64,000 nucleotides of DNA from Pyrenula massariospora (taxonomy: Eukaryota > Ascomycota > Eurotiomycetes > Pyrenulales > Pyrenulaceae). The DNA lies in NCBI GenBank assembly GCA_021030905.1, contig JAGFMI010000019.1, positions 248,001-312,000 on the forward strand, written 5' to 3'. Positions 22,005 to 33,397 of the stretch are shown in pieces. The position numbers and the translations under genes were made by a program. The notes below the pieces were generated by a model. It worked only from the letters and a program-made list of their open reading frames with translations, was not told the DNA's origin and made no database searches. Every line of letters begins with the position of its first letter. Positions within the stretch are counted from its first letter, which is position 1.

Positions 22005-23848
22005 CTTGACAAGTTCGGCAACGTTGCCGGTCCTGTAGGTCAGTGGTGGGGAGGGGGGCACAAGCCAAATGAGACAGTCAAGGGCAGAGAAACTTGACAG
22101 CACTGTTAAAGAAAGAGGACAGGGGGAGACTGAGAGGAGATGACAGAGATTCATATACTCGAATGCTCACCTTCGAGATTAGGTTGACCGACCCTGCATG
22201 CGTGAAGGGATCCGGCTGGACGGTCCGGATAAATTCGTGCAAAGTCGCAGGGTCAACTCATGCTACCTATATTGGAAACCGCCTTCTAGAAGCTCGAAAT
22301 GGAGTCGACATGGCGGCTAAATAATTAATCCGGATCTGCTTGGAGGGGGGAGAGAGGAGGGATGGAGAGGCTAGTCTGGGCGAGTCGCGGCCAGCTCCAG
22401 GACTGGCTGTGGGACGCCGGCACGTGAACCCGCAGTGGACGGACGAAGAGCGAACCAGACGAGGGGCTGGCGGTGCACATCGAAGAAACTAGACTGGAAA
22501 CATGCAAACGCCCAGATGGTCCCTGGCTGCCGAGGATGGCTGCAAAATATCGTGTCAGCGGATATATAGCAGGGATGGGGGGGAACAAAGTGGTTCTGTT
22601 GTCTGCGGGTCTAGCCGAAAGAGCACTTTTACCCCAGAGCTCCACCAACAGCTCCGCGCCGATGAACGCCTAAAGCTCCAAGCTACCAAGCTGCCGCCAA
22701 CTGCAGCAAGGTCGCCTGGGACGGTGCAACGCTGCCGCCTCTCGGTACTCCACCCGCATTTTCCGGGGGCGGATCTGCTCCAGCCTCCACATTGCGCCAG
22801 ACCCTCACATCCACAGACAATTTTTCTGATTGTGGTTTCCAGCGTGCAAGAAACGTGATGGATCTAAATAGTAGCTTTCACCAGCCTCGCGCCAATCCAT
22901 CACGCCGCTGCTTTCCCAAGAGCACGGCTCGGAAGCCGGATGACCTCGCCGGAACCACAGGGACTCGCTGAAGGGCTAGTACCACAACACAGGTCCGGGC
23001 GTATGGTTCATGAATAAATGTGAGACTGTGGTGTCCCGTGTTCTACCTATGATCGGATCAATACAGCATTCTTCCGCCTACCGCTGACCTGGGGCTGCAT
23101 TCGCCAAGGGCCCTCACGCCCAGCGAACCGGAAAGTTTGAGTGGCTTCAGGAGGGCTTGGATTATAGAGAAGATGCCTTTTGTGGCTCGGAGGCACAATT
23201 TCGGAGATGGACAATTGCCTGACCGTGTTTGGAGGTCAAGAATTGGGAAGATGTCGCTAGATACAAAGTCTATGACCTAAAAGCCTCACGGTCCATTTTT
23301 CCGGTGGTACCGTCAACCGCGTCTTGTAGGTAGTCAGCGCGGGCTGTTCGAGAAACATTGCCTATGGAGGTGTTGTGGTGAGACAATTTGCAATCTGTTC
23401 GATAGAATCCTTTGTGTCTGATGCAGGCACACCATGTCCACGGCGCAAAAAGGAATATGTCTGAGTAAGCCCACTGCTCACTGGCGAAGAGTATTGTTTG
23501 GGAAAGTTATCTGCTGGATGTACTGGGGGTGGGTGTGGGAGGCATTGCAGCCAAGGCTGGCCCGGAAAAATGGAAGCTGATGCCAACTACGGTTAGTCAA
23601 CGGGAAGGCAAGACACAGGCTATTTAGGCCAAACGCCTCACTCCGCCGCATGCCATTCGCAACATCCTTAGATCTTCTACTCCTAGCTGGATCTGATCAC
23701 CATCTAGCTGATCTGGAAAACATTGAGCTAAGTTCTCTTTCCATCCAATCCTGGCCCCCGGACCCTGTTTGCTCGCCAAGGGTTGTTGTCGCCTGGGAGC
23801 CTGCCATCACTTCGTGTCTATGTTCTCGTGTCATGCTCAAAATTCTCA
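22005..23848. promoter_or_regulatory. Long upstream region of the sugar transporter
   Basis: This 1.84 kb separates the transporter start from the CSE1 3' end. It contains several matches to the short carbon-catabolite-repressor consensus SYGGRG (for example CTGGGG near 23090 and GTGGGG near 22045), as expected of a regulated sugar transporter but also common by chance. Open frames at 22325-22858 and 23650-23952 look accidental. Confidence 0.35.
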
Positions 23849-26836
23849 TCACAGTTGCATGTAGGCGTGAAGCACCTTTTTGGCATCGTCTCCTAAAGTC
23901 TCGTTCACGAAATTTCCTATCCGTCCACCGTGTTTGGCGTCCGCCTGTTTGAGATATTGCCCAACCCATTTTCTGAGATCCAGGATATCTGGGAAAGGGT
24001 CCGAGTCTAGCTTCTTGGTCGTCTGTAAGACAGTAAATCCAACTCCGAATGCTGCATCTTCCACATCGTGATCCAAAATTGCATCATCGTTCTTTGCAGG
24101 CACTGGAGGCTCCTCAAGCTGCTTCAGCAATGCGTTGCAGCTGTGCGGCCACCCCTTGGGATATCGAGTGACAAAAGCCTCGCTGTCCGCACAAAGCTTG
24201 GTGAGCGATATGACTGCGATTTTCCTATCCGCTGGGCGTGCGAAGGATGCCGTGGTAGGTAGAATCACGTGGAGGTAGAGGGTTCGGAAAACATCTTGTT
24301 GAACCTTGTCCGTCACCGCAATATAAAAGTCGGTGCCGTATCCCTGACTATCACGAGCGGAGACCACATGAAAGAAACGCACGAACCGGTTTTTGAACGT
24401 CTGGGTCTCGCTGTTTTGTAATCGCATGAGCATTATCTGCATAATTGAAACCCAATAAGGTTCAAGTGATTGGGGCGGAAAGACTGCTATGACAACCTCG
24501 AGAAGATCGAATGCGTACGATTCATGAAGCTTGCGAGAAGCTAGCTTCTGAAAAAGACCTAGCACGCTCTCCAACTGCTTGTTCTGGACAATCGAGTTCG
24601 TTGCTCGTGGCAGCATCGCTTGTAACAGCCGGACGAGCGCTGGAACATTGCCACGCTGTTCCCATAGCGTAGATGACAGAATAGGACCGATGAGTGACTG
24701 ATATTGCTCAGGCATAGCAGACGATTGGTCAGCTTCGAGCAGCGCAGCAAATAGTTGGAAAATGTACGGCATGAACTCTGCGATGGCCGTTAGTAAGTCC
24801 CGATTCAATGATGCATGGCATTGTTTACCTTCAACGTTGTTCTGCAGGATGGAAACAAATGGTCCGAACAATGTGGCCTGAAGCCTACTCGATTGTGCCG
24901 GTCCTGCGTACCTAATTATGGCGCCAAGTGCCTCGAAAAAGTAATAGTAAAATCGAGGGTTGCTAGGGTTGACGTAGATGATATTGAGAATGTTCACAAG
25001 GTGGCCCAGCACGACCTCGGTATGGGGATCCACGGCTTCTTTGATAACAATCAAGACCCTCATCACACACCTCATCAAGAATTCGTTCTCTTGAACCTTG
25101 GGCGGTGAGGGATCACTTTCAATGAGGGAAAAGAGATGAACAAGTAGCTCTTTGGAGAGAGGGGTGACAGCACCTGGATCGATGATCGGCTTGCCATCCT
25201 CGCTGGTCAGGTAAAGAGTTCGCTCAACCGCTATAGCGGCATAAGTGTAGACAACGTAGTTCGAGTTTCCGAGGTGATTAACCAACAATGGCATCACCTG
25301 TTGCCACTGTTCCTTGGTGATCACGCTCCGGAAGAGATATAAGTACTTGATGGCGTCGACCTTGAGCAGAGGGTGGACCGTATCGTTGATGAGATCGCCA
25401 GCTAGATTGTCTTGAAAGAACTTGCCGATATTTGTAGATGAATTGGTCTGTCTCACGCCATGGCTTGCAGTGGGGACACCTTTGGCGGCGATCGAGCAGA
25501 ACAGATAGACAGAAACGTCTTTGGACCGCCAATTTTTACTCTGGTTAGTTTCGTAATTTTGGAGATATTTTTCAATGTAGACCGTCACCATACGCGTAAC
25601 AAGTTCTTCAAATTGGGTCATGAGCTGCCTCAAGAAATCTGTGGCTGCTCGACGACGGGTTTCGCTGTCGAAACCTTCGAGATCTCTGCGAATGTATTCA
25701 ATCGGCTCATCTTCGAAGATTTCTACATCAGAGTCACGAAGACTGATATTTGGCAGAATAACTTTCTCGACGACTTGGTTTAATGTAGCTTCGTCTTCAA
25801 ATGCCTTTGCTTCTTCATTAATGCGCGCAACAGAAGTGAGGAAACCCAAGGCCTTGCTGACAAGGATGTCATTCTTGGTGTCGAGGCTTGTAGTGGTCAA
25901 GAGACTCCACGAACTGCCCACAAAATTCTTGACCTGCTCCTGGAACGCATCATAGTACTTTTGCACGTAAAGAACCAGCACTTCGAATATGTTGGCCTTG
26001 ACATTTTCGAGTGGTCCGGCTTCATCATCGGAGTCTGTTTGTAAAAGTTCGTTATCGTACATCAGATACTTGTGGAGTAGGCTTGCGATCGATCTGAGGT
26101 GGTCTTCGAACACGGGTGGCAGGTCCTGACATGACAAGTCGTAAAGAAGTTGAACGACTATGTCAAGTTCCCCAAAAGCCTGCATAAGCGCGGTCTTATT
26201 GGATTTATTGTTCTCGATATATAGATCGAGATTCTGCCAAAGCGCCAGATATGGCTGACTGAACTTGCCAAGAACATGATTGATTTCTGTATATAAGGCG
26301 TCGGAGCGAAATAAAGGCCTCCATCTTCTGAAAATGGTGTGCGCGACCAAGAGAATACCTGTGTTCACCACGATGTCATCGGCAGTCAACCTGGAGACGA
26401 GATCATCAACCAGAGTAGGCCATCGTTCCCAAAAATCGCTATCCGCAATGACGCTGATTGCTTCACCCAGTTGCGCTTGTATCTTGGAGGGAACCGCAAC
26501 CATGAGACCAATGATCTCCGTCTTGATTGCCAGGACATCGTCGCTTGAGAGCCTGTAATTGCCATCTTCGTCCGTCCAGTTGCGACTTATGAAGTTCTTG
26601 AAGAACAATGCGCTCGCGAGCCGAGTATTGTACGGATAGGAGTCGGAGGCGACGATTTGTAGTAGAAGCAGCGCAAATCCTGGCTTGCGCTCCTCATTTC
26701 GAATGCTCAACTCAGCTACGCCAGTTAGCCTGATTGCGCCGACAGTGACACCGCTCTGGAGCTCACCTTGTTTATTTTGCCGGGGGTCCAGACTAGCTTC
26801 AAGAAGCTGCGCCAGAGAGGCTATTTGGCTCGTCAT
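23849..26836 (-). CDS. CSE1: Cse1/CAS, exportin of importin-alpha
   Basis: Cse1 is the HEAT-repeat exportin that returns importin-alpha to the cytoplasm with Ran-GTP. The coding frame is open for 995 codons, but bases 26766-26716 look like a 51-bp intron with a GGCTAACTGG branch region. Removing it restores the conserved NKQAELSIRNEERKPGFALL and gives 978 aa. The N-terminal importin-beta/CAS domain shows YPYNTRLASALFFKNFISRN and WTDEDGNYRL. The middle and C-terminal Cse1 domains follow (GVRQTNSSTNIGKFFQDN, LVNILNIIYVNPSNPRFYYY, NRFVRFFHVVSARDSQGYGT). The length and block order match fungal Cse1. Confidence 0.95.
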   Translation of the reverse strand: MTSQIASLAQLLEASLDPRQNKQGELQSGVTVGAIRLTGVAELSIRNEERKPGFALLLLQIVASDSYPYNTRLASALFFKNFISRNWTDEDGNYRLSSDDVLAIKTEIIGLMVAVPSKIQAQLGEAISVIADSDFWERWPTLVDDLVSRLTADDIVVNTGILLVAHTIFRRWRPLFRSDALYTEINHVLGKFSQPYLALWQNLDLYIENNKSNKTALMQAFGELDIVVQLLYDLSCQDLPPVFEDHLRSIASLLHKYLMYDNELLQTDSDDEAGPLENVKANIFEVLVLYVQKYYDAFQEQVKNFVGSSWSLLTTTSLDTKNDILVSKALGFLTSVARINEEAKAFEDEATLNQVVEKVILPNISLRDSDVEIFEDEPIEYIRRDLEGFDSETRRRAATDFLRQLMTQFEELVTRMVTVYIEKYLQNYETNQSKNWRSKDVSVYLFCSIAAKGVPTASHGVRQTNSSTNIGKFFQDNLAGDLINDTVHPLLKVDAIKYLYLFRSVITKEQWQQVMPLLVNHLGNSNYVVYTYAAIAVERTLYLTSEDGKPIIDPGAVTPLSKELLVHLFSLIESDPSPPKVQENEFLMRCVMRVLIVIKEAVDPHTEVVLGHLVNILNIIYVNPSNPRFYYYFFEALGAIIRYAGPAQSSRLQATLFGPFVSILQNNVEGKQCHASLNRDLLTAIAEFMPYIFQLFAALLEADQSSAMPEQYQSLIGPILSSTLWEQRGNVPALVRLLQAMLPRATNSIVQNKQLESVLGLFQKLASRKLHESYAFDLLEVVIAVFPPQSLEPYWVSIMQIMLMRLQNSETQTFKNRFVRFFHVVSARDSQGYGTDFYIAVTDKVQQDVFRTLYLHVILPTTASFARPADRKIAVISLTKLCADSEAFVTRYPKGWPHSCNALLKQLEEPPVPAKNDDAILDHDVEDAAFGVGFTVLQTTKKLDSDPFPDILDLRKWVGQYLKQADAKHGGRIGNFVNETLGDDAKKVLHAYMQL

Positions 26837-27848
26837 AGTTCTTCAGAAAGGGCCGGATAGAGCCGTCTGACTGAAAAGCTGGGTGGTTGCTCAGGTCCGT
26901 CTGAGGCTTGTCACCGTCGTAATATCATGCCTAAAGAGCTTGCTACTGCGGCCCGGTGACAAAATTTTCGGATCCCAAAAGGACTAATATTTGGACGGAC
27001 CCTGACTTCTAGATGAAACTGCTCACTGTGGATTTCGTTCAGACTGTTTCAGAGATATGTAGTCTCGATCAGCGGTCCGGGGTCAGCTTGAGGGATCTTT
27101 TTTGAAATAAACTGGGGCCTTGTATTCCAATGTTTACTCTGCCGGAGCTCCTCTGGTTCGGCACGACTCGGTGAGCGTTTTCCGGCTCGGTCTACCCCGG
27201 TTCTTAATTAGGTATAGTGTGGAGAAGAGCGGGCAGAACGGCAACTATGCGCTTTGGGGGAAGGCGCGGGGTTCGTGAGAGCCCAGACGGTCCTTGACCT
27301 CATTTCTTCTCCCATCATGCCAAGTACTTCCCTCGTCTTTCCATTATTCTGCGCCGTTCAATGTTGCTCGAGAGTGCCAAAGCTCATTGCGTCACTTCTA
27401 AAAACACGGAAGTAATGACATGTGACCCATTGATGGACTCTGCTCCATCCCGTAGGTTTTCTGGTACGTCTAACTCTCTTCCCTGCTTATTTGATGAGTC
27501 GTTTTTGTCCTGGTGTTGGTATGAACCGTCCACTGTAACCCGGCTAGCTAGATCTGCGCAGTTCAAAGACGATCTTTCTGGATTTCCCGAGGATTTGTTT
27601 AGATTATGTACTCATGCGTCTGTGCTGGCCTACAACCGTCACGAGGACATGTCACAAGTCCTTCAAAATATACAGTGTAAAATCGACTTTGGCCATTACT
27701 TTTCCTTCGAGATTTGTTTCATCCTAGTTTTCTCTAACATGACACAATCTTGTTGGTTTTTTAGTCGCGTCACTGACTGCTAACGCTACCGATGATGTGC
27801 AGAGCTGTCCAGGGTACTTCTACTTGAGTGCATTCTCAGTGCCTTCGT
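26837..27848. promoter_or_regulatory. Divergent intergenic region of CSE1 and the TSC2 homologue
   Basis: It contains the CSE1 promoter and the 5' region of the tuberin gene. A plus-strand open frame at 27361-27783 and a good branch-site/acceptor pair (TGCTAACGC then GTGCAG near 27808) hint at a non-coding 5' exon or a missed first exon of the tuberin gene. I could not connect any such exon in frame with confidence. Confidence 0.4.
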
Positions 27849-30800
27849 ATGTCTCGGGATGATGAAGCGAGACCCTGGAGTCCTTCAAGTTCGAGCACAG
27901 CCGCAGACAGCGTAGTCCCGATACTTGTACGCGCAAATGAGGAAGCTTCGATCCAGGTTGAAGACGACGACGACCAACTGCTTCTCAATCCACCACGTGA
28001 ATTATCTCGGTCACGATTGCCATCGGAGTTTAATTCTGATTCTCTAGTCGGCAATCTAGCTTCCAAGGACCCTAATATCAGAAAGCAGAGCCTTGCTTTC
28101 GCTATTACCTCCGTACCACTCTTAGACGAGCACCAGTTGCGGCGCGTTTGGCAATCAGCATGTCCCGGTCTTGATAACACCACGCCAATTGATATTCGCC
28201 TTGAAACTTTCCGGCTGTTTGAGCAAATCGTTCAGAACCATGAAAATGAAACACGCAAGTCACTTGAATGGCTCTATAGTTTTGGCTCTCTTGGAGCGCC
28301 ACTTGACCAAAGCCGACTACTCCCTATTACTGTCACTAAAGATTCTGACGGTAAGCTCTCGGGCTCTGACTCTCAATTCTCTCTTCTTCCACTATTGGAC
28401 CGGCTCATCTCCATTTGCGTCCAGACAAATGTTGAAGCTCGAGAAGATCTGAAGAGAGGCAAGAATGCGAAACCCCGGGTAGCAGCTTCCGATGTAAACT
28501 TGCACTACTTGCTCAAGTTCACTATGGAATATCTCAGTCTTGAAGGTGCTGAATTCCCGAGCGAAGATCTTGAAACCATCACCCACCGGATATGTCAAGT
28601 GAGCGGCCAGACATACACAATCAACAGAATGCAAGATGTAGTCAACATCATTGAAATCTTAAGCAACTTCACGTTGGAGCAACCGGAATTGATCAGTTCT
28701 GAGATCCGGGTGTTGTGTAGCACAGTTTCAGTTGTCGCCGAGGTTTCAGATCAAATTCTATTCATTGTAACAAGGCTAGCTCAGCAGAAGCCGGAAGCAG
28801 TGCAGTCACGTCTCTTGTCCATAATTTCGAGCGAAGGTAGCGGCAAGGATTCTCTTGCTGTCAAAGGAGCGCTTCACTTATATGAGCGGCTGATTTCAAA
28901 CCACGAAAAAGCGACTTTTCCTGAAATCATGTTCAACGCTCTTGTGAGCTCCCTCAATGAGGCGTCTACTCAACGGAAATCATTGAGGATAGATATTCTA
29001 ATTCTACGCCTCTCTATTTCACTTCTTACCTCACGTCATCGAGACCAAGTTTTCCACGAAGATTGGCTAGTATGGCTGGATATGATAAAAACCATAATCA
29101 ACAAGCACCAGAATGAGGTGTCTAGCCACAGGCTGACCGATGTCGCAAATGCACACTTTCGAGAGCGGGGTCCTGGCGGGTCAAAGCTCGGAAAGGAACG
29201 AGCAGAGTGGGAGGCGCCAAAACAATCCACGGATGCTGAGGATTTTCTCCTCTCGTTCTTCTGCTCAGTTTTTGACTTGTTCTACAATCTGAACCATGCG
29301 TTTGACGAGCTTGATGACTCCCAGAAGGAACTTGTTCTTGGCTTGTTTTCCGAGCTTGACCACAGGCTGGCCGCTGCTCTCGGCTCGGCTCTTCCTTTTG
29401 TTCTCATGCGAGCATTAAAAGGACATTCAATCTCTGCAGCAAATCTTTTAGACAAGGCTCTTACAATCGCGGAAGATTCTTCGTGCCACATCGAAGCTCG
29501 GCTCATAGCTTATAACCTCTTTTTCCGCGTTCGCTGCGACACAAGCTCGAGCATTTTCGTCCTTCCTAGGTCTGAAGGCGAGGACTTGGCTATTGTACTT
29601 GGCCGTGCTAGTCGTTCGATTATTGATTCCAGCAGACTTCAAGACAGATTTACGGATTCTGACGCGTCTCGGGATCTGGCCATATCTGCTAAACGTACAC
29701 CTCTCTGGCATTACCCAGAATCGATAGGCTTCCCAGCAGAGCCTTCCGACGTGAAGGGCGAAAGCGTCTTTGACGCTGAGGTATCTCCCTATCTTCGAAT
29801 AGATATCGTGAATCTTAAGCGATGGATAGTCCTGGTCACTGAATGTATTCAGAATGAAGAGAATTGGGAACTCCGCAGCTACGCCCTTGTCCATTTGAGC
29901 GCGCAGCTCACCAACATGGATCTTTTCAAAGACGCAGAATCCGAAGTCCGAAACCTGAGACATATTCTGGTTCTGCAAATGCTCAGTGGTGGGTATCGAG
30001 CCCCTCCCGCAGACACCGGTCTTAAAAAAGGCGATTTAGCTATTTGCCTCTTAAGCATCTTGAAATCGCTCATTCCTTATCATTACCTCTTTCCGAAGAA
30101 CGAAAATGACAGTTTGGTGAAATGCTTCTCAGAATGCTTGGGGACTGCGGATGGCACGTCGAGAGTTTGTCTGCATGCCCTTTCTTTGTGCTGCGTAGAA
30201 ATGCCAAGGTCCCTTACTCCTTCACTATATCCGATTTTGACGGGAATTGCGAGGACAACATCTCAGCCGACTTTGGCAATGCACACACTCGAATTTCTAC
30301 TTAATGTGGCAAGGCTGCCTGATCTCTGCAGAAATGTGAGCAGTGAGGAATTTCGCATTCTTTTCGGTATATGCGTCAAATACCTTGAAAGTTCTAGGGA
30401 CGACAAGGAGAAGCTTTCCAACATGCGTCCATTGAGCGATGTTACGTCCTCGTCTCGACAGAGTGGAAAGCATGCTGAGCCGACCGTCTCGCCGAACGCA
30501 GCCAATGAGATGCCCCAGTATATTTCGGCTCTTACGCATCATGTCATGATTCACTGGTTCCTGACAATTAAACTGAATGATCGGAAAAGGCACGCTTCAT
30601 TCATGATCAAACGCCTAGTCTATCTCGATTCTTCGGGAAACAGCACGGTGGAAGAACAGAGCCTTGTGCTTGACGATATGATGCAGAGAACGGTCGCATC
30701 CGACCTTGGAGAGACAGGCTATCCTGAGAATTTCTTCTGTAGTGAAGATGGGCAGATCACGTCGTCTTCCTTTGTCGTTGGAAAAAGTATTGTCACTATC

Positions 30801-32201
30801 GACGTCGGTGGTTCCAGCGGCAGAAGCGTCATCACAAAGAGGCAAGCTTCCGGCACTACGCATTCTATTCATTATCAGAACACATTGCCACTTCCGCGTC
30901 ATCACGTCCCTGTTGAAACTGGCATTGCCCCCGAATCTAACAGTGGTTTTGGAAACATTAATGTTTTGCCAGCACACATCATGATGCAGCTTGTTTCCAC
31001 CGTAGCTCCAATGAATTTGGCATCTCAACCAATACCCCTTGATCACAATTCAGATTACGTTAAGCGCGCATTGACGTCCTTTGATCGCAACAACACTGTA
31101 GATGGACACCGTATTGGAATCATCTACATCGGTAAAAGTCACAACAATGAGCAAGAGATTTTGTCAAATTGTATGGTCTCAGAAGACTTCGCAGATTTAC
31201 TCAACGGCATGGGGACTCTCTGTCCTCTCTCGGACACTGCAACTCGGACCTGGGGGTTTGACGAAACCACAGATGGCCCTGCCGCTTACGCTTGGAGAGA
31301 CCGCATTTCAGAAATTGTCTACCACGTTCCCACAATCATGCCTACTTCCTTGGATACTGATCCAATGTGCTCGTTCAAAAAGAGGCACATTGGTAATGAC
31401 CACGTGAAAATCATATTTAATGAATCAGGCAGTGACTTTGATCTGGATACATTTCCGTCTCAATTCAATTCAGTTCACATCGTTATCGCACCAGCTACCT
31501 TGCTTTCCCAGCGGGACGAGGCAAGTAAGCGGATGATTGATCATTTCGCTACAGTTCAAGAAATGGTGAGCAAGATTACAAATCCGCAGAGCAATGATTC
31601 CCAGAGCGATTCCGCGACAATCTCAAGCGATCACACGCTTGTTGGAGAGCCTACTACCCCGTTCCTAAAGGCTGATTACTCAACAACACGCTATCGCACT
31701 CAATTCTACAAAGTGCAGATGTTCACGGCTGCTGGCATGGCCAATATCTCACCGGTCAGTTCTTCTAGGGTCGTTTCGGCAGCTGTTTTGCCACGCTTCG
31801 TCCGCCTCCTTGCCCTCAATGCAAGTCTTTATACGCTTGTGTGGTGGCATGTCAAGGACGATCCAAGTTCGGCCAGTCCGTATCCCTCGCCATGGCGAGA
31901 GCGTCTCCGACAAATATCTGCGCTGCGAGATCGTGCAGCTAAAGATCATGCGGCATCCTTGGCCGCAATGGAGGCGACAGAGGCAGACGAGGCAGCTGCT
32001 AATGAGACGACGCCCTTACCTCAAAGTCGTTCCCGATTTTCTCTGAGCAGTGCGTTGGGCTTTAGAGGCGCCGAAAAGAAAGGCGTACGTTCGGAGGAAG
32101 TTATCGACAAACCAGTACCAGATTTTGAAAATGCTGCAACGGCTGGAAAAGATGAAACGTTGACGGACTGGTTGGATTTCTCGCGCTGGACAGGCGCATG
32201 A
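27849..32201 (+). CDS. TSC2: Tuberin (TSC2) homologue, Rheb GTPase-activating protein
   Basis: Tuberin switches off the Rheb GTPase upstream of TOR. One long exon gives about 1450 aa from the first in-frame ATG at 27849. The N-terminal two thirds are alpha-helical HEAT-like repeats, including DPNIRKQSLAFAITSVPLL and a tuberin-like stretch near 28500-30500. The C-terminal Rap/Ran-GAP domain is clear: RIGIIYIGKSHNNEQEILSN, DFADLLNGMGTLCPLSD, then AYAWRDRISEIVYHVPTIMP, KKRHIGNDHVKIIFNESG (with the catalytic Asn of the HIGND block) and FPSQFNSVHIVIAP. A Ser-rich tail follows. An in-frame stop precedes the ATG, so either this is the start or a 5' exon splices in just before it. Confidence 0.9.
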   Translation: MSRDDEARPWSPSSSSTAADSVVPILVRANEEASIQVEDDDDQLLLNPPRELSRSRLPSEFNSDSLVGNLASKDPNIRKQSLAFAITSVPLLDEHQLRRVWQSACPGLDNTTPIDIRLETFRLFEQIVQNHENETRKSLEWLYSFGSLGAPLDQSRLLPITVTKDSDGKLSGSDSQFSLLPLLDRLISICVQTNVEAREDLKRGKNAKPRVAASDVNLHYLLKFTMEYLSLEGAEFPSEDLETITHRICQVSGQTYTINRMQDVVNIIEILSNFTLEQPELISSEIRVLCSTVSVVAEVSDQILFIVTRLAQQKPEAVQSRLLSIISSEGSGKDSLAVKGALHLYERLISNHEKATFPEIMFNALVSSLNEASTQRKSLRIDILILRLSISLLTSRHRDQVFHEDWLVWLDMIKTIINKHQNEVSSHRLTDVANAHFRERGPGGSKLGKERAEWEAPKQSTDAEDFLLSFFCSVFDLFYNLNHAFDELDDSQKELVLGLFSELDHRLAAALGSALPFVLMRALKGHSISAANLLDKALTIAEDSSCHIEARLIAYNLFFRVRCDTSSSIFVLPRSEGEDLAIVLGRASRSIIDSSRLQDRFTDSDASRDLAISAKRTPLWHYPESIGFPAEPSDVKGESVFDAEVSPYLRIDIVNLKRWIVLVTECIQNEENWELRSYALVHLSAQLTNMDLFKDAESEVRNLRHILVLQMLSGGYRAPPADTGLKKGDLAICLLSILKSLIPYHYLFPKNENDSLVKCFSECLGTADGTSRVCLHALSLCCVEMPRSLTPSLYPILTGIARTTSQPTLAMHTLEFLLNVARLPDLCRNVSSEEFRILFGICVKYLESSRDDKEKLSNMRPLSDVTSSSRQSGKHAEPTVSPNAANEMPQYISALTHHVMIHWFLTIKLNDRKRHASFMIKRLVYLDSSGNSTVEEQSLVLDDMMQRTVASDLGETGYPENFFCSEDGQITSSSFVVGKSIVTIDVGGSSGRSVITKRQASGTTHSIHYQNTLPLPRHHVPVETGIAPESNSGFGNINVLPAHIMMQLVSTVAPMNLASQPIPLDHNSDYVKRALTSFDRNNTVDGHRIGIIYIGKSHNNEQEILSNCMVSEDFADLLNGMGTLCPLSDTATRTWGFDETTDGPAAYAWRDRISEIVYHVPTIMPTSLDTDPMCSFKKRHIGNDHVKIIFNESGSDFDLDTFPSQFNSVHIVIAPATLLSQRDEASKRMIDHFATVQEMVSKITNPQSNDSQSDSATISSDHTLVGEPTTPFLKADYSTTRYRTQFYKVQMFTAAGMANISPVSSSRVVSAAVLPRFVRLLALNASLYTLVWWHVKDDPSSASPYPSPWRERLRQISALRDRAAKDHAASLAAMEATEADEAAANETTPLPQSRSRFSLSSALGFRGAEKKGVRSEEVIDKPVPDFENAATAGKDETLTDWLDFSRWTGA

Positions 32202-33397
32202 TGGATGGGTAAGTGAAATCGGGTAAGGAGTTGATTTTGTAGAACAACATAACATGATACCCAATGGAAAAATGGCTAGGCTATGAGGACAACAGAACTC
32301 GGATCATCGATATATGGCTTTTTCAGCCACAAAAGTTGTTTTTCATTTTTGATTAGCAAAATGCTTTAATATTATTTGTCAGTTCGATTAACCATGAGGT
32401 TTGGATGCGTACTGCCTCGAAGCCCACGCCGCATGAAAGCCTGTGCGTTGTCGCTGTTGTTCCCGCACTTTCTTCTCGTTCATCTTGCTATCATCGCAAT
32501 GTCCCTGACGGGGAGCAGACAAATTGCCAATGTGCGCTCCATTGCGGTCCTTGCATAGTACGGCGAAAATTCGGCGGGACGTAAAGTACCCGCAAGTTCG
32601 TCTTGCTGCCAAGCCATGACTCCGAGCCCGCTTTCAAAGCCTGACATAATCCTGCTTCCAGTTCACAGCGGCCAAGATTCCACGGCTGCTAGATGTATGC
32701 GGGCGCTCGAACAATTTTCGGACGCTGCATATCGGTTCTGCAGGTCTCAGGTTCCACGCCATACCCGCGACCCGAAGCAGATTTCAAAGTCTTGGCGGAG
32801 CGGAGCTGTAGATCCCCGCTTCAAGACTTTATGTGAAGATTCGCTGGAGAATGACTTGGTCACATCCGCGTCACAGTGCTCTTTGATTTGTACCTTGGCA
32901 TTGATACTAAACATCCAGAAATTATGCACTCGTATATGTGTCTTGTAGTCTCCCTGGAGCTACTGATGCTGACACAGGGACGACAAAGCACTTTCTCTTC
33001 TGGTACCCATGGGGAGGCAGTGGCGGTGAAGAGATTTATCCAACCTTACTGATCCCCAACATGATTCGTGTGCTGGTGGCGCTGCCGTTCATGACGCTAG
33101 TCTGGGATTTTTACACAATACACGCTATGACTAGGACCATAAAGCCACCATGTATGTGATCAAAATGACTTACGCATTGGCAGCAAAGAGTATCGGCGTG
33201 CTCGCCGGGGTCGAAATGATTACGAGATTCTGATCAAGAATATTAAGAGTTAGCTGCAAAAGGGAGGCGAGTACAGAATGAAAGAAGGAGGTATAAAATG
33301 ATGAGAGCTGTTCACAAGACTCGTCATGCCCTTCTACCATTCTCGACAATTCAGCCATAAGAAAGCACTAACTCAGCCATCGCTTAACCAGCTCAAG
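32202..33397. other. Intergenic after TSC2
   Basis: 1.2 kb without a supportable gene. A minus-strand open frame at 32612-32388 (about 74 codons, Lys/Arg/Gln-rich end) is the best of the short frames but has no recognisable domain. The right part is the promoter of the isochorismatase-like gene. Confidence 0.5.

Noticed and set aside
32388-32612. 74-codon minus-strand open frame with a Lys/Arg/Gln-rich end
   Set aside because: It was considered as a small mitochondrial-type gene, but no twin-Cys spacing, neighbouring exon or family motif supports it.
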